From the NCBI GenBank assembly GCA_020445255.1, contig JAGRGY010000027.1, positions 20,730-84,729 on the forward strand: a stretch of DNA of 64,000 nt, read 5' to 3'. Source of the stretch: Gammaproteobacteria bacterium (GTDB taxonomy: Bacteria; Pseudomonadota; Gammaproteobacteria; Chromatiales; Chromatiaceae). Shown here piece after piece: positions 25,361 through 34,260 of this stretch (positions are counted from its first letter, which is position 1; every line of letters starts with the position of its first letter). The notes beneath the pieces were generated by a model. The model was not told the DNA's origin and ran no database searches. It saw nothing but the letters and a program-made list of their open reading frames with translations. The translations under genes and the position numbers were made by a program.

Positions 25361-26478
25361 GCGTCTTTGCCCGTCGCGTCCTTGCCCTGTTCGGCGCGCT
25401 CACCGGGCGCCGGCTTGGCGTCGAGCGTGACCGCCTGGCCGTTGCGCAGCTTGTTGGCGCCGGCGCTGACCACGCGTTCGCCGGCGGCGAGGCCCGACAG
25501 CACCGCGACGCGCCCGTCGCGCGTGCGCCCGGTCTCGATCTGGCGCCGCTCGACGCTCAGCTTGCCGTCCTTGTCGACGATCAGGTACACGGAGTTGCCA
25601 TAGGGGGCGTAGCTGATCGCGGTGTCCGGCACCGTGACGACGGCGTCCTCAGTGGGCAGGATCACGCGCACGTCGGCGAACATGCCGGGGCGCAGGCGCT
25701 GGTCGGCGTTGCCGAGCCGCGCGCGCACCCGGAAGCTGCGACTGCCGACCTGGACGCCCGGGTCGATCGCCTCGATCGTGCCGTCGAATGCCTGGCCGGG
25801 GTACGCCTGCACCTTGACCTCGACGCCCTGCCCGGTCGCGATGCGCGCGAGTTCGCGTTCGGGCAGCGTGAAATCGACATAGATCGGGTCGAGCTGCTCG
25901 AGCGGCACGATCGGCGCGCCGGGTGTCAGGTACTCGCCGAGGTCGACACGGCGGATGCCGAGCCGGCCGGCGAACGGTGCACGGATGCGCTTCTTCTCGA
26001 TCAGCGCCTGCTGTGCGGCGACCTGGGCGTCGGCATTGTCGAGCGTCGCCCGGGCCTCGTCATAGTCCGACTTGGAGACCGACTTGTCGCGCACCAGCTT
26101 GGCCGCGCGGTCGAACTTCAACTGCGCCAGCGAGCGCTCCGCCAACAGGCCCTTGAGCTGCGCCTGGTCGGTGTCGTCGTCGAGCGCCAGCAGCAGATCG
26201 CCCTGCGCCACCGTCTGGCCGGACTGGAACTGGATCGATGCGATCTGGCCGCCGACCTCGCTGGTCACCTCGATGCCTGCCGCCGCGGTCAGGCTGCCGA
26301 CGACCTGGATCTGCGCCTGCCACTGCTCGACCCGGGCCTCGGCCGCGGCGATCACGGCCGGTGGCGGACCGCCGGCCTGCATCTGCGCCATCTGCGCGGC
26401 GGTGTGTTGCTTCCAGCCGAAGATGCCACCGAAGATCGCGGCGAGCAGCAGGATGACGAGGACGATGCGGATGAACAT
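25357..26478 (-). CDS. RND efflux periplasmic adaptor (membrane fusion protein)
   Basis: 373 residues from ATG 26478, preceded by AAAGGATCC. One N-terminal membrane segment (MFIRIVLVILLLAAIFGGIF) anchors it. A lipoyl-type pair flanks a short coiled-coil hairpin: SEVGGQIASIQFQSGQTVAQ and RIRAPFAGRLGIRRVDLGEY. Beta-barrel (PERELARIATGQGVEVKV) and membrane-proximal domains follow. It joins the RND permease to an outer channel. First gene of the pump operon, divergent from a TetR regulator. Confidence 0.9.
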   Translation of the reverse strand: MFIRIVLVILLLAAIFGGIFGWKQHTAAQMAQMQAGGPPPAVIAAAEARVEQWQAQIQVVGSLTAAAGIEVTSEVGGQIASIQFQSGQTVAQGDLLLALDDDTDQAQLKGLLAERSLAQLKFDRAAKLVRDKSVSKSDYDEARATLDNADAQVAAQQALIEKKRIRAPFAGRLGIRRVDLGEYLTPGAPIVPLEQLDPIYVDFTLPERELARIATGQGVEVKVQAYPGQAFDGTIEAIDPGVQVGSRSFRVRARLGNADQRLRPGMFADVRVILPTEDAVVTVPDTAISYAPYGNSVYLIVDKDGKLSVERRQIETGRTRDGRVAVLSGLAAGERVVSAGANKLRNGQAVTLDAKPAPGERAEQGKDATGKDA

Positions 26479-26630
26479 GAGCGGATCCTTTGCAGGGCTC
26501 GACAAACCATGGGTTCGGGTCGGGTGTGAAAGTTCACGGCAAACGGCCCCGGCGCCATACGGCGGCCCCGGGCCGTGCGCCGGACGCGAATCACATCCGG
26601 TAGCGACGGCACCATCGGTGTCGTGGGTAA

Positions 26631-26645
26631 ACTATACGGTGTAGT
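26631..26645. promoter_or_regulatory. Imperfect palindrome, candidate TetR operator
   Basis: ACTATAC-G-GTGTAGT: two 7-base arms around one base with a single mismatch, in the 241-base AT-richer gap between the RND operon and the divergent TetR gene. Position and symmetry fit a TetR-family operator that could also cover a TATAGT -10 box for the pump operon on the minus strand. Binding is inferred. Confidence 0.45.
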
Positions 26646-26719
26646 GTACACGTTCGCCGAACTCTGCCATCATAAATTTTCATGAGCGTTCATCATCGCG
26701 TCGCACGCGCCCCAGCGCA

Positions 26720-27352
26720 TTGAACCCGCCCGCCCATCTGCACGCCCTGAGCGTCAGCGAACAGAAGCGCGACGCGATCCTGGCCGCGGCGCTGGGCGAG
26801 TTCGAGACCCACGGCTACCGCGGCACCAGCATGGACCGGGTGGCGGCCAGTGCGCAGGTATCAAAGCGCACCGTCTACAACCACTTCCCCAGCAAGCGCG
26901 CGCTGTTCGACGCGATCGCGGCGCAGCTGATTGCGCACGTGCATCAGGGCAGCACCCTGCCCTACGACCCGGCCCAACCGATCGACGTCCAGCTGCGCCG
27001 GATCATCGGCCAGGTCGTCGACCTGTTCGTCGCGCCGTCGTTCATGAGCCTGGCGCGGGTCACGCTGGTCGAGCTGATCCGCTCGCCGGAGCTCGCGCGC
27101 GGCACCTACGAACTGTTTCGCGAGCGTCAGACCGGTCTCGCCGACTGGCTCGCGGCCGCGGCCGGCGACGGCCTGCTGGTCGTCGACGACCCGGTGTGGG
27201 CCGCCGATCAGCTGTTCGGCATGATCAAGGCGTTCGCGTTCTGGCCGCAGATCCTCGGCGATCAGCCGGCCCCCGATGCCGCTATGCGTGCCCGCATCAT
27301 CGAGTCGACGGCCGCGGTGTTCATCGCCGGCCATCTGCCTGTCCGCGCGTGA
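26720..27352 (+). CDS. TetR family transcriptional repressor
   Basis: 210 residues. N-terminal TetR helix-turn-helix: RDAILAAALGEFETHGYRGT, then MDRVAASAQVSKRTVYNHF and PSKRALFDAI. The C-terminal ligand domain resembles the AefR type (LARVTLVELIRSPELARGTYELF). It probably represses the divergent RND pump operon and is released by a pump substrate (inference from layout). The only in-frame start before the HTH is TTG 26720; no ATG is available upstream before a stop codon, so TTG use or a short internal start is implied. Confidence 0.88.
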   Translation: MNPPAHLHALSVSEQKRDAILAAALGEFETHGYRGTSMDRVAASAQVSKRTVYNHFPSKRALFDAIAAQLIAHVHQGSTLPYDPAQPIDVQLRRIIGQVVDLFVAPSFMSLARVTLVELIRSPELARGTYELFRERQTGLADWLAAAAGDGLLVVDDPVWAADQLFGMIKAFAFWPQILGDQPAPDAAMRARIIESTAAVFIAGHLPVRA

Positions 27353-27472
27353 TCCACCCCACGCGGGCGCACCAAGATAGACCATCGATCGTAGACCGTT
27401 AATCGAAACTTAAGGTCGTCGGCGTGGCGGCCGCTATCGAGCTTCAGTCTCTGGCCTCGATAGGACATCGTG

Positions 27473-28342
27473 ATGAAACGGTCAATTGTACATGTCTGGA
27501 TACTGCCCCTATTCCTGCTCGCCCTGCTCAGCGCCGACGTGCTCGCGGTGACAGCGAGCGAATACGCCACCGTGATCAACCTCGCCGGTCGCCAGCGCAT
27601 GCTGACGCAGAAGATGTCAAAGGAGATGCTGCTGGTCGCCAAGGGCGTCGACGCCGATGCCAACCGCGCCGCGCTGGCCAAGACCGCCGACCTCTTCGAT
27701 ACGACCCTGAAGGGCCTGCGCGACGGCGATGCCGGGCTCGGTCTGCCGCCGACCGAGGACGCCGTGACGCTGCGCCAGCTGGGCAAGGTCGACGCCCTGT
27801 GGCAGCAGTTCCACGCCGTCGTCGCCAAGGTGGTCGAGGGCGGCGACGTGGACATCGACAAGGTCGCCGAACTCAACCTGCCGCTGCTGAAGGACATGAA
27901 CACCGCGGTGCGGCTGTACGAAAAGGCGGCGAGCAAGCAGACCGGCAAGAGCGCCGGCGTCGTCATCAACCTGGCCGGCAAGCAGCGCATGCTGACGCAG
28001 AAGATGTCGAAAGAGGTGCTGCTGGTCGCGCTCGGTCACGATGCCGATGCCAACAAGGCCAATCTGCGCAACACCGCGTCACTGTTCGACCGCACGTTGA
28101 AGGGCCTGAAGGACGGTGACAGCGACCTCGAACTGCCGGCCACCGGCGATGCCGCGATCCGTACCCAGCTCGACACGGTCGACGGGCTGTGGCAGCAGTT
28201 CAGGCCGCTGGTCGAACGTGCCGGAGCGGTGGAGGCGACGGCGCTGCCCGACGCCGATCTTGCCCAGGTCGCCAAGTTGAACCTGCCGTTGCTGGCGGAG
28301 ATGAACAAGGCCGTGAAGATGTACGAGCAGGCCGCGCAATAG
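27473..28342 (+). CDS. Periplasmic protein with two PilJ-like sensor domains
   Basis: 289 residues. Signal peptide ([20 protein letters not shown], cleaved near ADVLA) and no other membrane segment. Two tandem copies of the type IV pilus methyl-accepting (PilJ N-terminal) module, each starting [16 protein letters not shown] or [16 protein letters not shown] and ending in a LNLPLL..MN.AV.+YE helix. It lacks any signalling domain. A chemoreceptor starts 34 bases downstream, so it likely works as a soluble periplasmic ligand-binding partner (inference). GTG 27470 directly precedes the chosen ATG. Confidence 0.8.
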   Translation: MKRSIVHVWILPLFLLALLSADVLAVTASEYATVINLAGRQRMLTQKMSKEMLLVAKGVDADANRAALAKTADLFDTTLKGLRDGDAGLGLPPTEDAVTLRQLGKVDALWQQFHAVVAKVVEGGDVDIDKVAELNLPLLKDMNTAVRLYEKAASKQTGKSAGVVINLAGKQRMLTQKMSKEVLLVALGHDADANKANLRNTASLFDRTLKGLKDGDSDLELPATGDAAIRTQLDTVDGLWQQFRPLVERAGAVEATALPDADLAQVAKLNLPLLAEMNKAVKMYEQAAQ

Positions 28343-28376
28343 ACTGCGAACGGGTCCGGTTGCCGGAGGTGTAGCG

Positions 28377-30074
28377 ATGAGTCTCTACCAGGGTTACGAA
28401 CGGATCGTCCTCAAGGCGTTCGAACGCTTCTCGATCCGCATGCTGATCAGCGCGGGGTTCGCGATCTTTCTGTGCGTTGTGCTGACGGTATGGCTGATCG
28501 GCCGTACCCAGCTGTCGCGGGCGACCGTCGACATCGCCGATGCAGCCGAGGCGGCGAAGACGATCCACGGGCTCGCCGAGGGGGTCGGTGACGGTTCGCG
28601 CGAGGCGTCGCGCGCCGCACAGCAGGTCAGCGACGACATGAACCGCAAACTGGTCGGTATGCTCGACACCAATGCCGCCGACGCGCGTCACCTCGAAAGC
28701 GCGTTCGAAAAGACGGTCGCCAATCTCAAGACCCTGATCGACAGCGGCGAGGAGGATCCGGCGCTGCTGATGCTCGAGGTTGAGGACATCCACGAAAAGA
28801 TCCGCCGCGAGTATCTGCCGCGCGTGCGCGATATGGCGGGCGAGATCGCGGCATCGGCGCAGGTCGGCAAGCAGCTCGCAAGCGGTGCCGACGGCGTCCG
28901 GTCGCAGGCCGACGGCTTCGTCACGCAGGCCGCCGAGGTGCTGGCGCTGGCCCAGCATATCCAGCACGATTCGGCCGCTGCGCACACGCGCGCCGAAACG
29001 GCGATGGACACCACGCTGATCGTGATCAGCGTCGCCGTGCTGTTGCTGCTGGTCATCTCGTTCAACACCTACCTCGTCATCAGCAGGCCGCTGACCCGGC
29101 TGCGCGACCGCATCGCCGACATCGCCGAGGGCGACGGCGACCTCACGCGGCGCCTCGACGCCGGGGCGCGCAACGAGTTCGGCCAGGTCGCCGGTGCGTT
29201 CAACCGTTTCCTGGGCAAGCTGACCCACCTGGTCGGCGCGGTGCGCGCCGCCGGCGACAGCATCGGTGGCGCCGCGGACCAGGTGCAGCGGGTCACCGAG
29301 GAGACGAGTGCCGGCATGCACAGGCAGCAGGCAGAATTGACCCAGATGGTTACCGCCATCGGCCAGCTGTCGGCGTCGGTCGAAGAGATCGCGCGGCGCG
29401 CCGGTGACGCCGAGCAGGCCGCAGGCGACGCCCACCGCGAGGCGTCCTCGGGGCAGGGCGAGGTCGGCACGACCATCCAGAGCATCGCGACGCTGGCGAC
29501 CGAGGTCGACCGCACCGCCGAGATCGTCGGCACTGTGAAAACGGAGAGCCTGGAGATCGGCGGCGTGCTCGAGGTGATCCGCGGGATCGCCGAACAGACC
29601 AATCTGCTGGCGCTCAACGCGGCGATCGAGGCGGCGCGGGCCGGCGAGCAGGGGCGGGGATTCGCCGTGGTCGCCGACGAGGTGCGCACGCTGGCCACGC
29701 GTACCCAGGAGTCGACCGCCGAGATCCACCGCATCATCGACACGTTGCAGGCCGGCGCTGACCAGGCCGCGCTGGCGATGCAGGCCGAGCGTGAGCGCAG
29801 CCATCGTGCGGCCGAACAGGCGCAGCGCGCCGGAGACGCGCTGGCGTCGATCGCGCGCGCCGTCGACCTGATCCACGAGGTGAACGCGCAGATCGCGAGT
29901 GCCACCGAAGAGCAGTCGGCGTCGGCCGCGACCATGAACAGGAACGTCGCCGCGATCAACGATGTGTCGCAGCAGACCGCGTCCGCCACCGAGCAGGCCG
30001 CGCGCGCCAGCGCCGACGTTGTCGCCCGATCCAACGAACTGAACGAACTGATCGGCCGGTTCAAGATCGACTGA
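28377..30074 (+). CDS. Methyl-accepting chemotaxis protein
   Basis: 565 residues. TM1 at about 22-42, a helical periplasmic part of about 170 residues, TM2 at about 212-235, a HAMP domain ([20 protein letters not shown]), then a long cytoplasmic coiled coil with the conserved CheA/CheW-binding tip ([35 protein letters not shown]). GGAGG lies before the ATG. It follows the twin PilJ-domain protein and may be its transducer. No CheA/CheW genes are in the window. Confidence 0.93.
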   Translation: MSLYQGYERIVLKAFERFSIRMLISAGFAIFLCVVLTVWLIGRTQLSRATVDIADAAEAAKTIHGLAEGVGDGSREASRAAQQVSDDMNRKLVGMLDTNAADARHLESAFEKTVANLKTLIDSGEEDPALLMLEVEDIHEKIRREYLPRVRDMAGEIAASAQVGKQLASGADGVRSQADGFVTQAAEVLALAQHIQHDSAAAHTRAETAMDTTLIVISVAVLLLLVISFNTYLVISRPLTRLRDRIADIAEGDGDLTRRLDAGARNEFGQVAGAFNRFLGKLTHLVGAVRAAGDSIGGAADQVQRVTEETSAGMHRQQAELTQMVTAIGQLSASVEEIARRAGDAEQAAGDAHREASSGQGEVGTTIQSIATLATEVDRTAEIVGTVKTESLEIGGVLEVIRGIAEQTNLLALNAAIEAARAGEQGRGFAVVADEVRTLATRTQESTAEIHRIIDTLQAGADQAALAMQAERERSHRAAEQAQRAGDALASIARAVDLIHEVNAQIASATEEQSASAATMNRNVAAINDVSQQTASATEQAARASADVVARSNELNELIGRFKID

Positions 30075-30174
30075 GCTTGCGCACACACAGAAAACCGGAC
30101 CTGCGTCTTCGGGCAGAGCGTGCCGCGCGCGATAGACTCTGGCATAGGAAGTCCGCCCCCGGGAGCATGCCAAG

Positions 30175-30600
30175 GTGTTGACCCTGCTGGTCGTGAACAG
30201 TCTGGTCGTCGCGATCACGGTGATGATCCATTACGAATTCCTGTACCGCGTGTCACGGGCGATCCCGCGCATGCGCTTCCGCCATGGCCTGCGGATCGTC
30301 GGCGGGGTCTACATGGCGCTGATCGCGCACACGGTCGAGATCTGGTTCTTCGGCCTGGTCTACTACTTCGTCGACCGCCACGGCGTGTGGGGGCAACTCG
30401 GCGGCAACTTCGACGGCAGCCTGCTCGATTGCGTCTATTTCTCGTTCACCACCTTCACCACGCTGGGCTTCGGCGATATCGAGCCGTTTGGCCACCTGCG
30501 CTTCCTGGTCGGCCTGGAGTCGCTGACCGGCCTGGTGCTGATCACCTGGAGTGCGTCGTTCCTGTTCTACGAGATGCAGCGTCACTGGGACCGCGGCTGA
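30175..30600 (+). CDS. Small K+-channel-like membrane protein
   Basis: 141 residues with three predicted membrane helices (about 4-20, 45-65, 108-133) and a pore helix plus filter: FTTFTTLGFGD, residues 91-101. TLGFGD matches the K+ channel filter TVGYGD in layout, with Phe for Tyr. So it is an Ion_trans_2-type pore-only channel, presumably a tetramer, with an extra N-terminal helix. The start is GTG 30175, preceded by GGGAG; TTG 30178 is an alternative. There is no regulatory RCK domain. Confidence 0.75.
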   Translation: MLTLLVVNSLVVAITVMIHYEFLYRVSRAIPRMRFRHGLRIVGGVYMALIAHTVEIWFFGLVYYFVDRHGVWGQLGGNFDGSLLDCVYFSFTTFTTLGFGDIEPFGHLRFLVGLESLTGLVLITWSASFLFYEMQRHWDRG

Positions 30601-30736
30601 GTCGCGTGGCCATGCGGCACGATCCGCGCTGCACCCCTGTCGCCGATCCTGTTCACACAACGCCCGACCCGCGGTTGTTGCCGTGACAGCGACAGCGTAG
30701 GCTCGCCGGCATGAGAATCCCCGCCCGCCTTGCGAC

Positions 30737-31327
30737 ATGATCGAGCAGACGCCGGCCGAGGCGCTGGTCGCGCTGCTGGCGCGTTGCGCGCTCGGCGACC
30801 GTGCCGCGTTCGCCGATCTTTATCATGCGACCTCGGCGAAACTGTTTGCCGTGCTGCTGCGTATGTTGAAGAACGAGGAGCTGGCGGAGGACGCCTTGCA
30901 GGACGTGTTCATCAACGTGTGGCACAAGGCCGGCGACTACCACGCCGGGCGCGGAGCGGTGATGACCTGGCTGATCAGCATCGCGCGTTACCGTGCGATC
31001 GACATGCTGCGCCGCCGGCGTGCGTCGCTGCAGGACGAGACCGGCGACGCCGGGCCGTCGCCGGATTCGCTGCCGGCCAGCGACGGCGACCCGTTCGAAC
31101 ATACCTGCCGTGTCGCCAATGACCGCCGCCTGGCCGAGTGTCTCGATGCGCTCGATGGCCAGCGCCGTGCGTGCCTGGTGCTGGCCTACTGTGACGGTTA
31201 CACCCATGAGGAATTGAGCCGCCGCCTGGGCTCGCCGGTCGGTACGATCAAGAGCTGGGTTCGGCGCGGTCTGCAGGGGCTCAGGGACTGCCTGTCACGC
31301 GGCGGTCCGGAGGTGGCCGGTGGCTGA
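30737..31327 (+). CDS. ECF-type RNA polymerase sigma factor (RskA-linked group)
   Basis: 196 residues. Region 2 (ALGDRAAFADLYHATSAKLF, EDALQDVFINVWHKAGDYH, ARYRAIDMLRRRR) and region 4 (LAYCDGYTHEELSRRLGSPV, GTIKSWVRRGLQGLRDCL) are intact. It is like the SigK group controlled by an RskA-type anti-sigma. The last eight bases overlap the anti-sigma gene, ensuring co-translation. Target promoters are not known; a thioredoxin-like gene downstream suggests an oxidative or thiol signal (inference). Confidence 0.92.
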   Translation: MIEQTPAEALVALLARCALGDRAAFADLYHATSAKLFAVLLRMLKNEELAEDALQDVFINVWHKAGDYHAGRGAVMTWLISIARYRAIDMLRRRRASLQDETGDAGPSPDSLPASDGDPFEHTCRVANDRRLAECLDALDGQRRACLVLAYCDGYTHEELSRRLGSPVGTIKSWVRRGLQGLRDCLSRGGPEVAGG

Positions 31328-32024
31328 GCCATTGACCGACGAACTGCGCGAACAGGCCGCCGAGTATGTACTCGGTACGCTGGCCGGCGAGGACCGCCGC
31401 GCGTTCGAGCGGCTGCTCGCCGACAATCCGTCGCTGCGCACGGAGATCGCGGCGTGGGAGGCGCGCCTGGTTGGCCTCACCGATGCCACGTCGCCGGTCC
31501 GGCCGCCGCAGCGCGTGTGGCTGGCGATCGAGGACGCGATCGCGCCGTCGACCGACGCCGACCCGCACCAGCGCCGCCGTGGCTGGACTCACTCGCTGGC
31601 GCTGTGGCGTGGTCTGGCACTGGCCGCGCTGCTGGCGCTGGTCGTCATCACGGTGCCGCCGCTGCTGACGCCGCCGGCGCCGCGGGTGCCCGAACCCGTC
31701 TACAACCTGGTGGTGCGCGACGACGCGGCGCGGCCACTGTGGATGGTCGCCTGCGACTGGCGCACGCGTACCTATGAGGTCACGCGCGTTGCGGCTGGCG
31801 CGCCGGTGGACGGCAAATCGCACGAGCTGTGGCTGGTCCCGGCCGATGGCGGCACGCCGATGTCGCTGGGCCTGATCGACCGCGACACCTTCACCGCGGC
31901 GCTGCCGGCTGCGGCCACCTGGCGCAACGCCAAGGCGTTCGCGGTCAGCCTCGAGCCGGCCGGCGGGTCGCCGACCGGGGCACCGACCGGGCCGGTGCTG
32001 CACGTCGCTGCGGTGCCGGGCTGA
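31320..32024 (+). CDS. RskA-type membrane anti-sigma factor
   Basis: 234 residues. N-terminal sigma-binding helices (LREQAAEYVLGTLAGEDRRA), one membrane segment (about 95-115, ALWRGLALAALLALVV), and a periplasmic RskA domain (SHELWLVPADGGTPMSLGLI, AKAFAVSLEPAGGSPTGAPT). It should hold the upstream ECF sigma at the membrane until a periplasmic signal triggers its proteolysis (family knowledge). The start overlaps the sigma gene by eight bases. Confidence 0.9.
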   Translation: MAEPLTDELREQAAEYVLGTLAGEDRRAFERLLADNPSLRTEIAAWEARLVGLTDATSPVRPPQRVWLAIEDAIAPSTDADPHQRRRGWTHSLALWRGLALAALLALVVITVPPLLTPPAPRVPEPVYNLVVRDDAARPLWMVACDWRTRTYEVTRVAAGAPVDGKSHELWLVPADGGTPMSLGLIDRDTFTAALPAAATWRNAKAFAVSLEPAGGSPTGAPTGPVLHVAAVPG

Positions 32025-32095
32025 TTTTTCGACACCGCCTGCATCCGAATCCCCGCGGCATGCGTATATCCAGGTAAACAGACCTGGAGAAAAGC

Positions 32096-33667
32096 ATGTC
32101 GAGTATACGTAAAAGGTTGTTTTCACTGCTGTTCATCGCCAGTACGGCCGGCGCTGTCACGCCCGGCCCGGCGCCCGACTGGCAGCCGTACGCGCCGACC
32201 GCGTTCGCGCGTGCCGCCGCCGATGACCGCCTGATCCTGCTCGACCTGGTCGCGGTGTGGTGCCACTGGTGTCACGTCATGGATGCGACCACCTACAGTG
32301 ACCCGCGCGTGGTCGACCGGCTGCGCGCGGGTTACGTCGCCGTCCGGGCCGACCACGACGCGCGCCCGGACCTCGCCGAACGCTACCGCGACTACGGCTG
32401 GCCGGCGACGGTGATCCTGCGCGCCGACGGCACCGAACTGGTCAAGCGCGCCGGCTACATCGAACCCGAGGCGATGCTGGCGTTGCTTGAACGCGCGCGT
32501 GCCGGCGCTGCAGACGTCAGCCCGCAAGCCCCCGACGCGGTCGCTGCGACCGCAACCTCCGCGGTGCTGACCGACGCCCTGCGCGACGAGCTCGAACGCC
32601 GTCACCTGGCCACCGACGACCCGGTCGGCGGCGGCCTCGACCTGATGCAGCGCTTCCTCGATCCGGATGCCGTGGAATGGGACCTGCACCTCGCCGCGCG
32701 CGGCGATGAAGACGCCGAACGCCGTGCGCGTCGCCACCTGGACGCGGCGCTGGCGCTGATAGACCCGGCGTTCGGCGGCGCCTACCAGTACTCTACGCAT
32801 GGCGACTGGGCACATCCGCACTACGAGAAGATCATGCGCACGCAGCTCGCCTGCCTGCGCGCCTACAGCCTTGGCCATGCCATCCTCGGCGACCCGCGCT
32901 ACCGGCTCGCCGGCGAACAGGTGGTGGCCTGGCTGCGCGATTTCATGCAGGCCGACAACGGCGGCTTCCACACCAGTCAGGATGCCGACCTGGAACAGGG
33001 CATCAAGGCGCACGCCTATTTTGCCCTCGACCGCGCGCAGCGGCTGGCCCGCGGGCTGCCGCGCATCGACCGCCACCAATATGCCGACGCCAACGGCATG
33101 GCGATCGAGGGCCTGGTTACGCTGTACGGCGTGACCGGCGACCGCCGCATGCTCGGACTCGCCGTGGGCGCGCTCGACTGGGTGCTGCGCAACCGGCGCG
33201 ACGGAGAGGGCGGTTTCCGGCACGGCGAGCGCGATGTCGCGGGGCCGTACCTCGCCGACACGCTGTACATGGGGCGCGCATTCCTGGCCCTGTACGAGGT
33301 CAGCGGTCAGCGCGCCTGGCTGGACCAGGCCGTCGCCGCGGCCGACTTCATCGATGCGCGATTCCGGCGCCCGGACGGCGGCCTGCTGTCAGCCGTCGAC
33401 AATGGCACGCCGCTACGTCCGTTGGCCCAGATCGACCAGAACATCCATGCCGCGCGCTTCTTCTACGCGCTTGCCGAACAGACCGGCGATGCCCGGCATG
33501 CCGCGCTGGCCGCGCACGTGATGCGCTACCTGAACACGCCCGCGATCGCACGCTCACGCGTCACCGATGCCGGGATCCTGCTGGCCGACAGGGACCGTCG
33601 ATTCAGCGCAGACAGTAAGCAATCACTTACTCTGATAATCTTTAACAAGAAGGACGATGCGGCATGA
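32096..33667 (+). CDS. Thioredoxin-fold / (alpha/alpha)6 barrel protein, DUF255 (YyaL-like)
   Basis: 523 residues. N-terminal signal-like segment (KRLFSLLFIASTAGA), then a thioredoxin-like domain with CHWC (Cys56, Cys59) in VAVWCHWCHVMDATTYSDP. The remainder is a helical barrel like N-acyl-glucosamine epimerase and glycosidase folds (FGGAYQYSTHGDWAHPHYEK, DGGLLSAVDNGTPLRPLAQ). Family members are called SPATA20/YyaL and have no proven reaction. It is shorter than the usual 650-700 residues. CTGGAGA precedes the ATG. The stop overlaps the next sigma gene (ATGA). Confidence 0.82.
   Translation: MSSIRKRLFSLLFIASTAGAVTPGPAPDWQPYAPTAFARAAADDRLILLDLVAVWCHWCHVMDATTYSDPRVVDRLRAGYVAVRADHDARPDLAERYRDYGWPATVILRADGTELVKRAGYIEPEAMLALLERARAGAADVSPQAPDAVAATATSAVLTDALRDELERRHLATDDPVGGGLDLMQRFLDPDAVEWDLHLAARGDEDAERRARRHLDAALALIDPAFGGAYQYSTHGDWAHPHYEKIMRTQLACLRAYSLGHAILGDPRYRLAGEQVVAWLRDFMQADNGGFHTSQDADLEQGIKAHAYFALDRAQRLARGLPRIDRHQYADANGMAIEGLVTLYGVTGDRRMLGLAVGALDWVLRNRRDGEGGFRHGERDVAGPYLADTLYMGRAFLALYEVSGQRAWLDQAVAAADFIDARFRRPDGGLLSAVDNGTPLRPLAQIDQNIHAARFFYALAEQTGDARHAALAAHVMRYLNTPAIARSRVTDAGILLADRDRRFSADSKQSLTLIIFNKKDDAA
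33614..33639 (+). promoter_or_regulatory. Inverted repeat and -10-like box inside the 3' end of the thioredoxin-like gene
   Basis: AGTAAG-CAATCA-CTTACT is a perfect 6-bp inverted repeat (33614-33631), followed at once by GATAAT (33634-33639). The stretch is much more AT-rich than the gene body and sits 25 bases before the ATG of the second sigma factor. It may be a promoter/operator for that gene. The -35 is not clear. Confidence 0.4.
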
Positions 33668-34167
33668 CCACGCAGGCAATTCGGATGCTGGACGCCGCCC
33701 CCGGCGGTCTGTTCGAGACCCTTTACGCCCGCCATCATCCACTGCTGCGCCGGCTCGCCTGGATGCTGTGCGGCGACCCGGTGCTGGCCGACGACCTGCT
33801 CCAGGAGACCTGGCTGCGCGCCTGGCGGGCCCTGGATGCGCTGCACGAGCCCGGTGCCGCAAAGGGCTGGCTGATCACGATCCTCAGGCGCGAGCACGCG
33901 CGCCTGTTCGAACGCCGGCAGCTCGACTGCGTCGATCTCGACCACGCGGCACCGGTCCCGGCGCGCGACGTGCCGCCGGACGGCGCCCTGTACCTGCGCC
34001 AGCTGCTCGGGCGCATGCCGGTCGCCGACCGCGAACCGCTGCTGATGCAGATCGTGGACGGTGTCCCGGTGGCCGAGATCGCGTGCCGGTTCGGCGTCAG
34101 CCGCAACGCGATGACCATCCGCCTGCACCGTCTGCGTCGACGGCTGCGCGAACTCGACGCCGCCTGA
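33664..34167 (+). CDS. Sigma-70 family ECF sigma factor, second copy type
   Basis: 167 residues. Region 2: LYARHHPLLRRLAWMLCGDP, LADDLLQETWLRAWRAL, GWLITILRREHARLF. Region 4: LLMQIVDGVPVAEIACRFGV, SRNAMTIRLHRLRRRLREL. It is a distinct group from the RskA-linked sigma upstream. The ATG overlaps the preceding stop codon, suggesting coupling. No anti-sigma follows directly, so it might be held by another factor or be controlled at transcription. Confidence 0.88.
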   Translation: MTTQAIRMLDAAPGGLFETLYARHHPLLRRLAWMLCGDPVLADDLLQETWLRAWRALDALHEPGAAKGWLITILRREHARLFERRQLDCVDLDHAAPVPARDVPPDGALYLRQLLGRMPVADREPLLMQIVDGVPVAEIACRFGVSRNAMTIRLHRLRRRLRELDAA

Positions 34168-34221
34168 AACCGGGGGGGCGACGCGCGGCACGTCGGCGCG
34201 GGGCGGGGTGCCGGATACGGT

Positions 34222-34227
34222 TAGAAT
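34222..34227 (+). promoter_or_regulatory. TAGAAT -10-like box upstream of the DUF748 gene
   Basis: GGTTAGAAT in a short GC-rich gap, 33 bases before the DUF748 start codon. The same GTTAGAAT string occurs just before uvrD (63801-63807). No good -35 is visible, so confidence is limited. Confidence 0.35.
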
Positions 34228-34260
34228 CGTCGTCCCAGCTCCGACGCCGACAGCAGTACC

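Noticed and set aside
22334..25603. Long plus-strand frames opposite to the RND pump
   Set aside because: Antisense shadows of the permease; repetitive Arg/His/Asp-rich translation without motifs.
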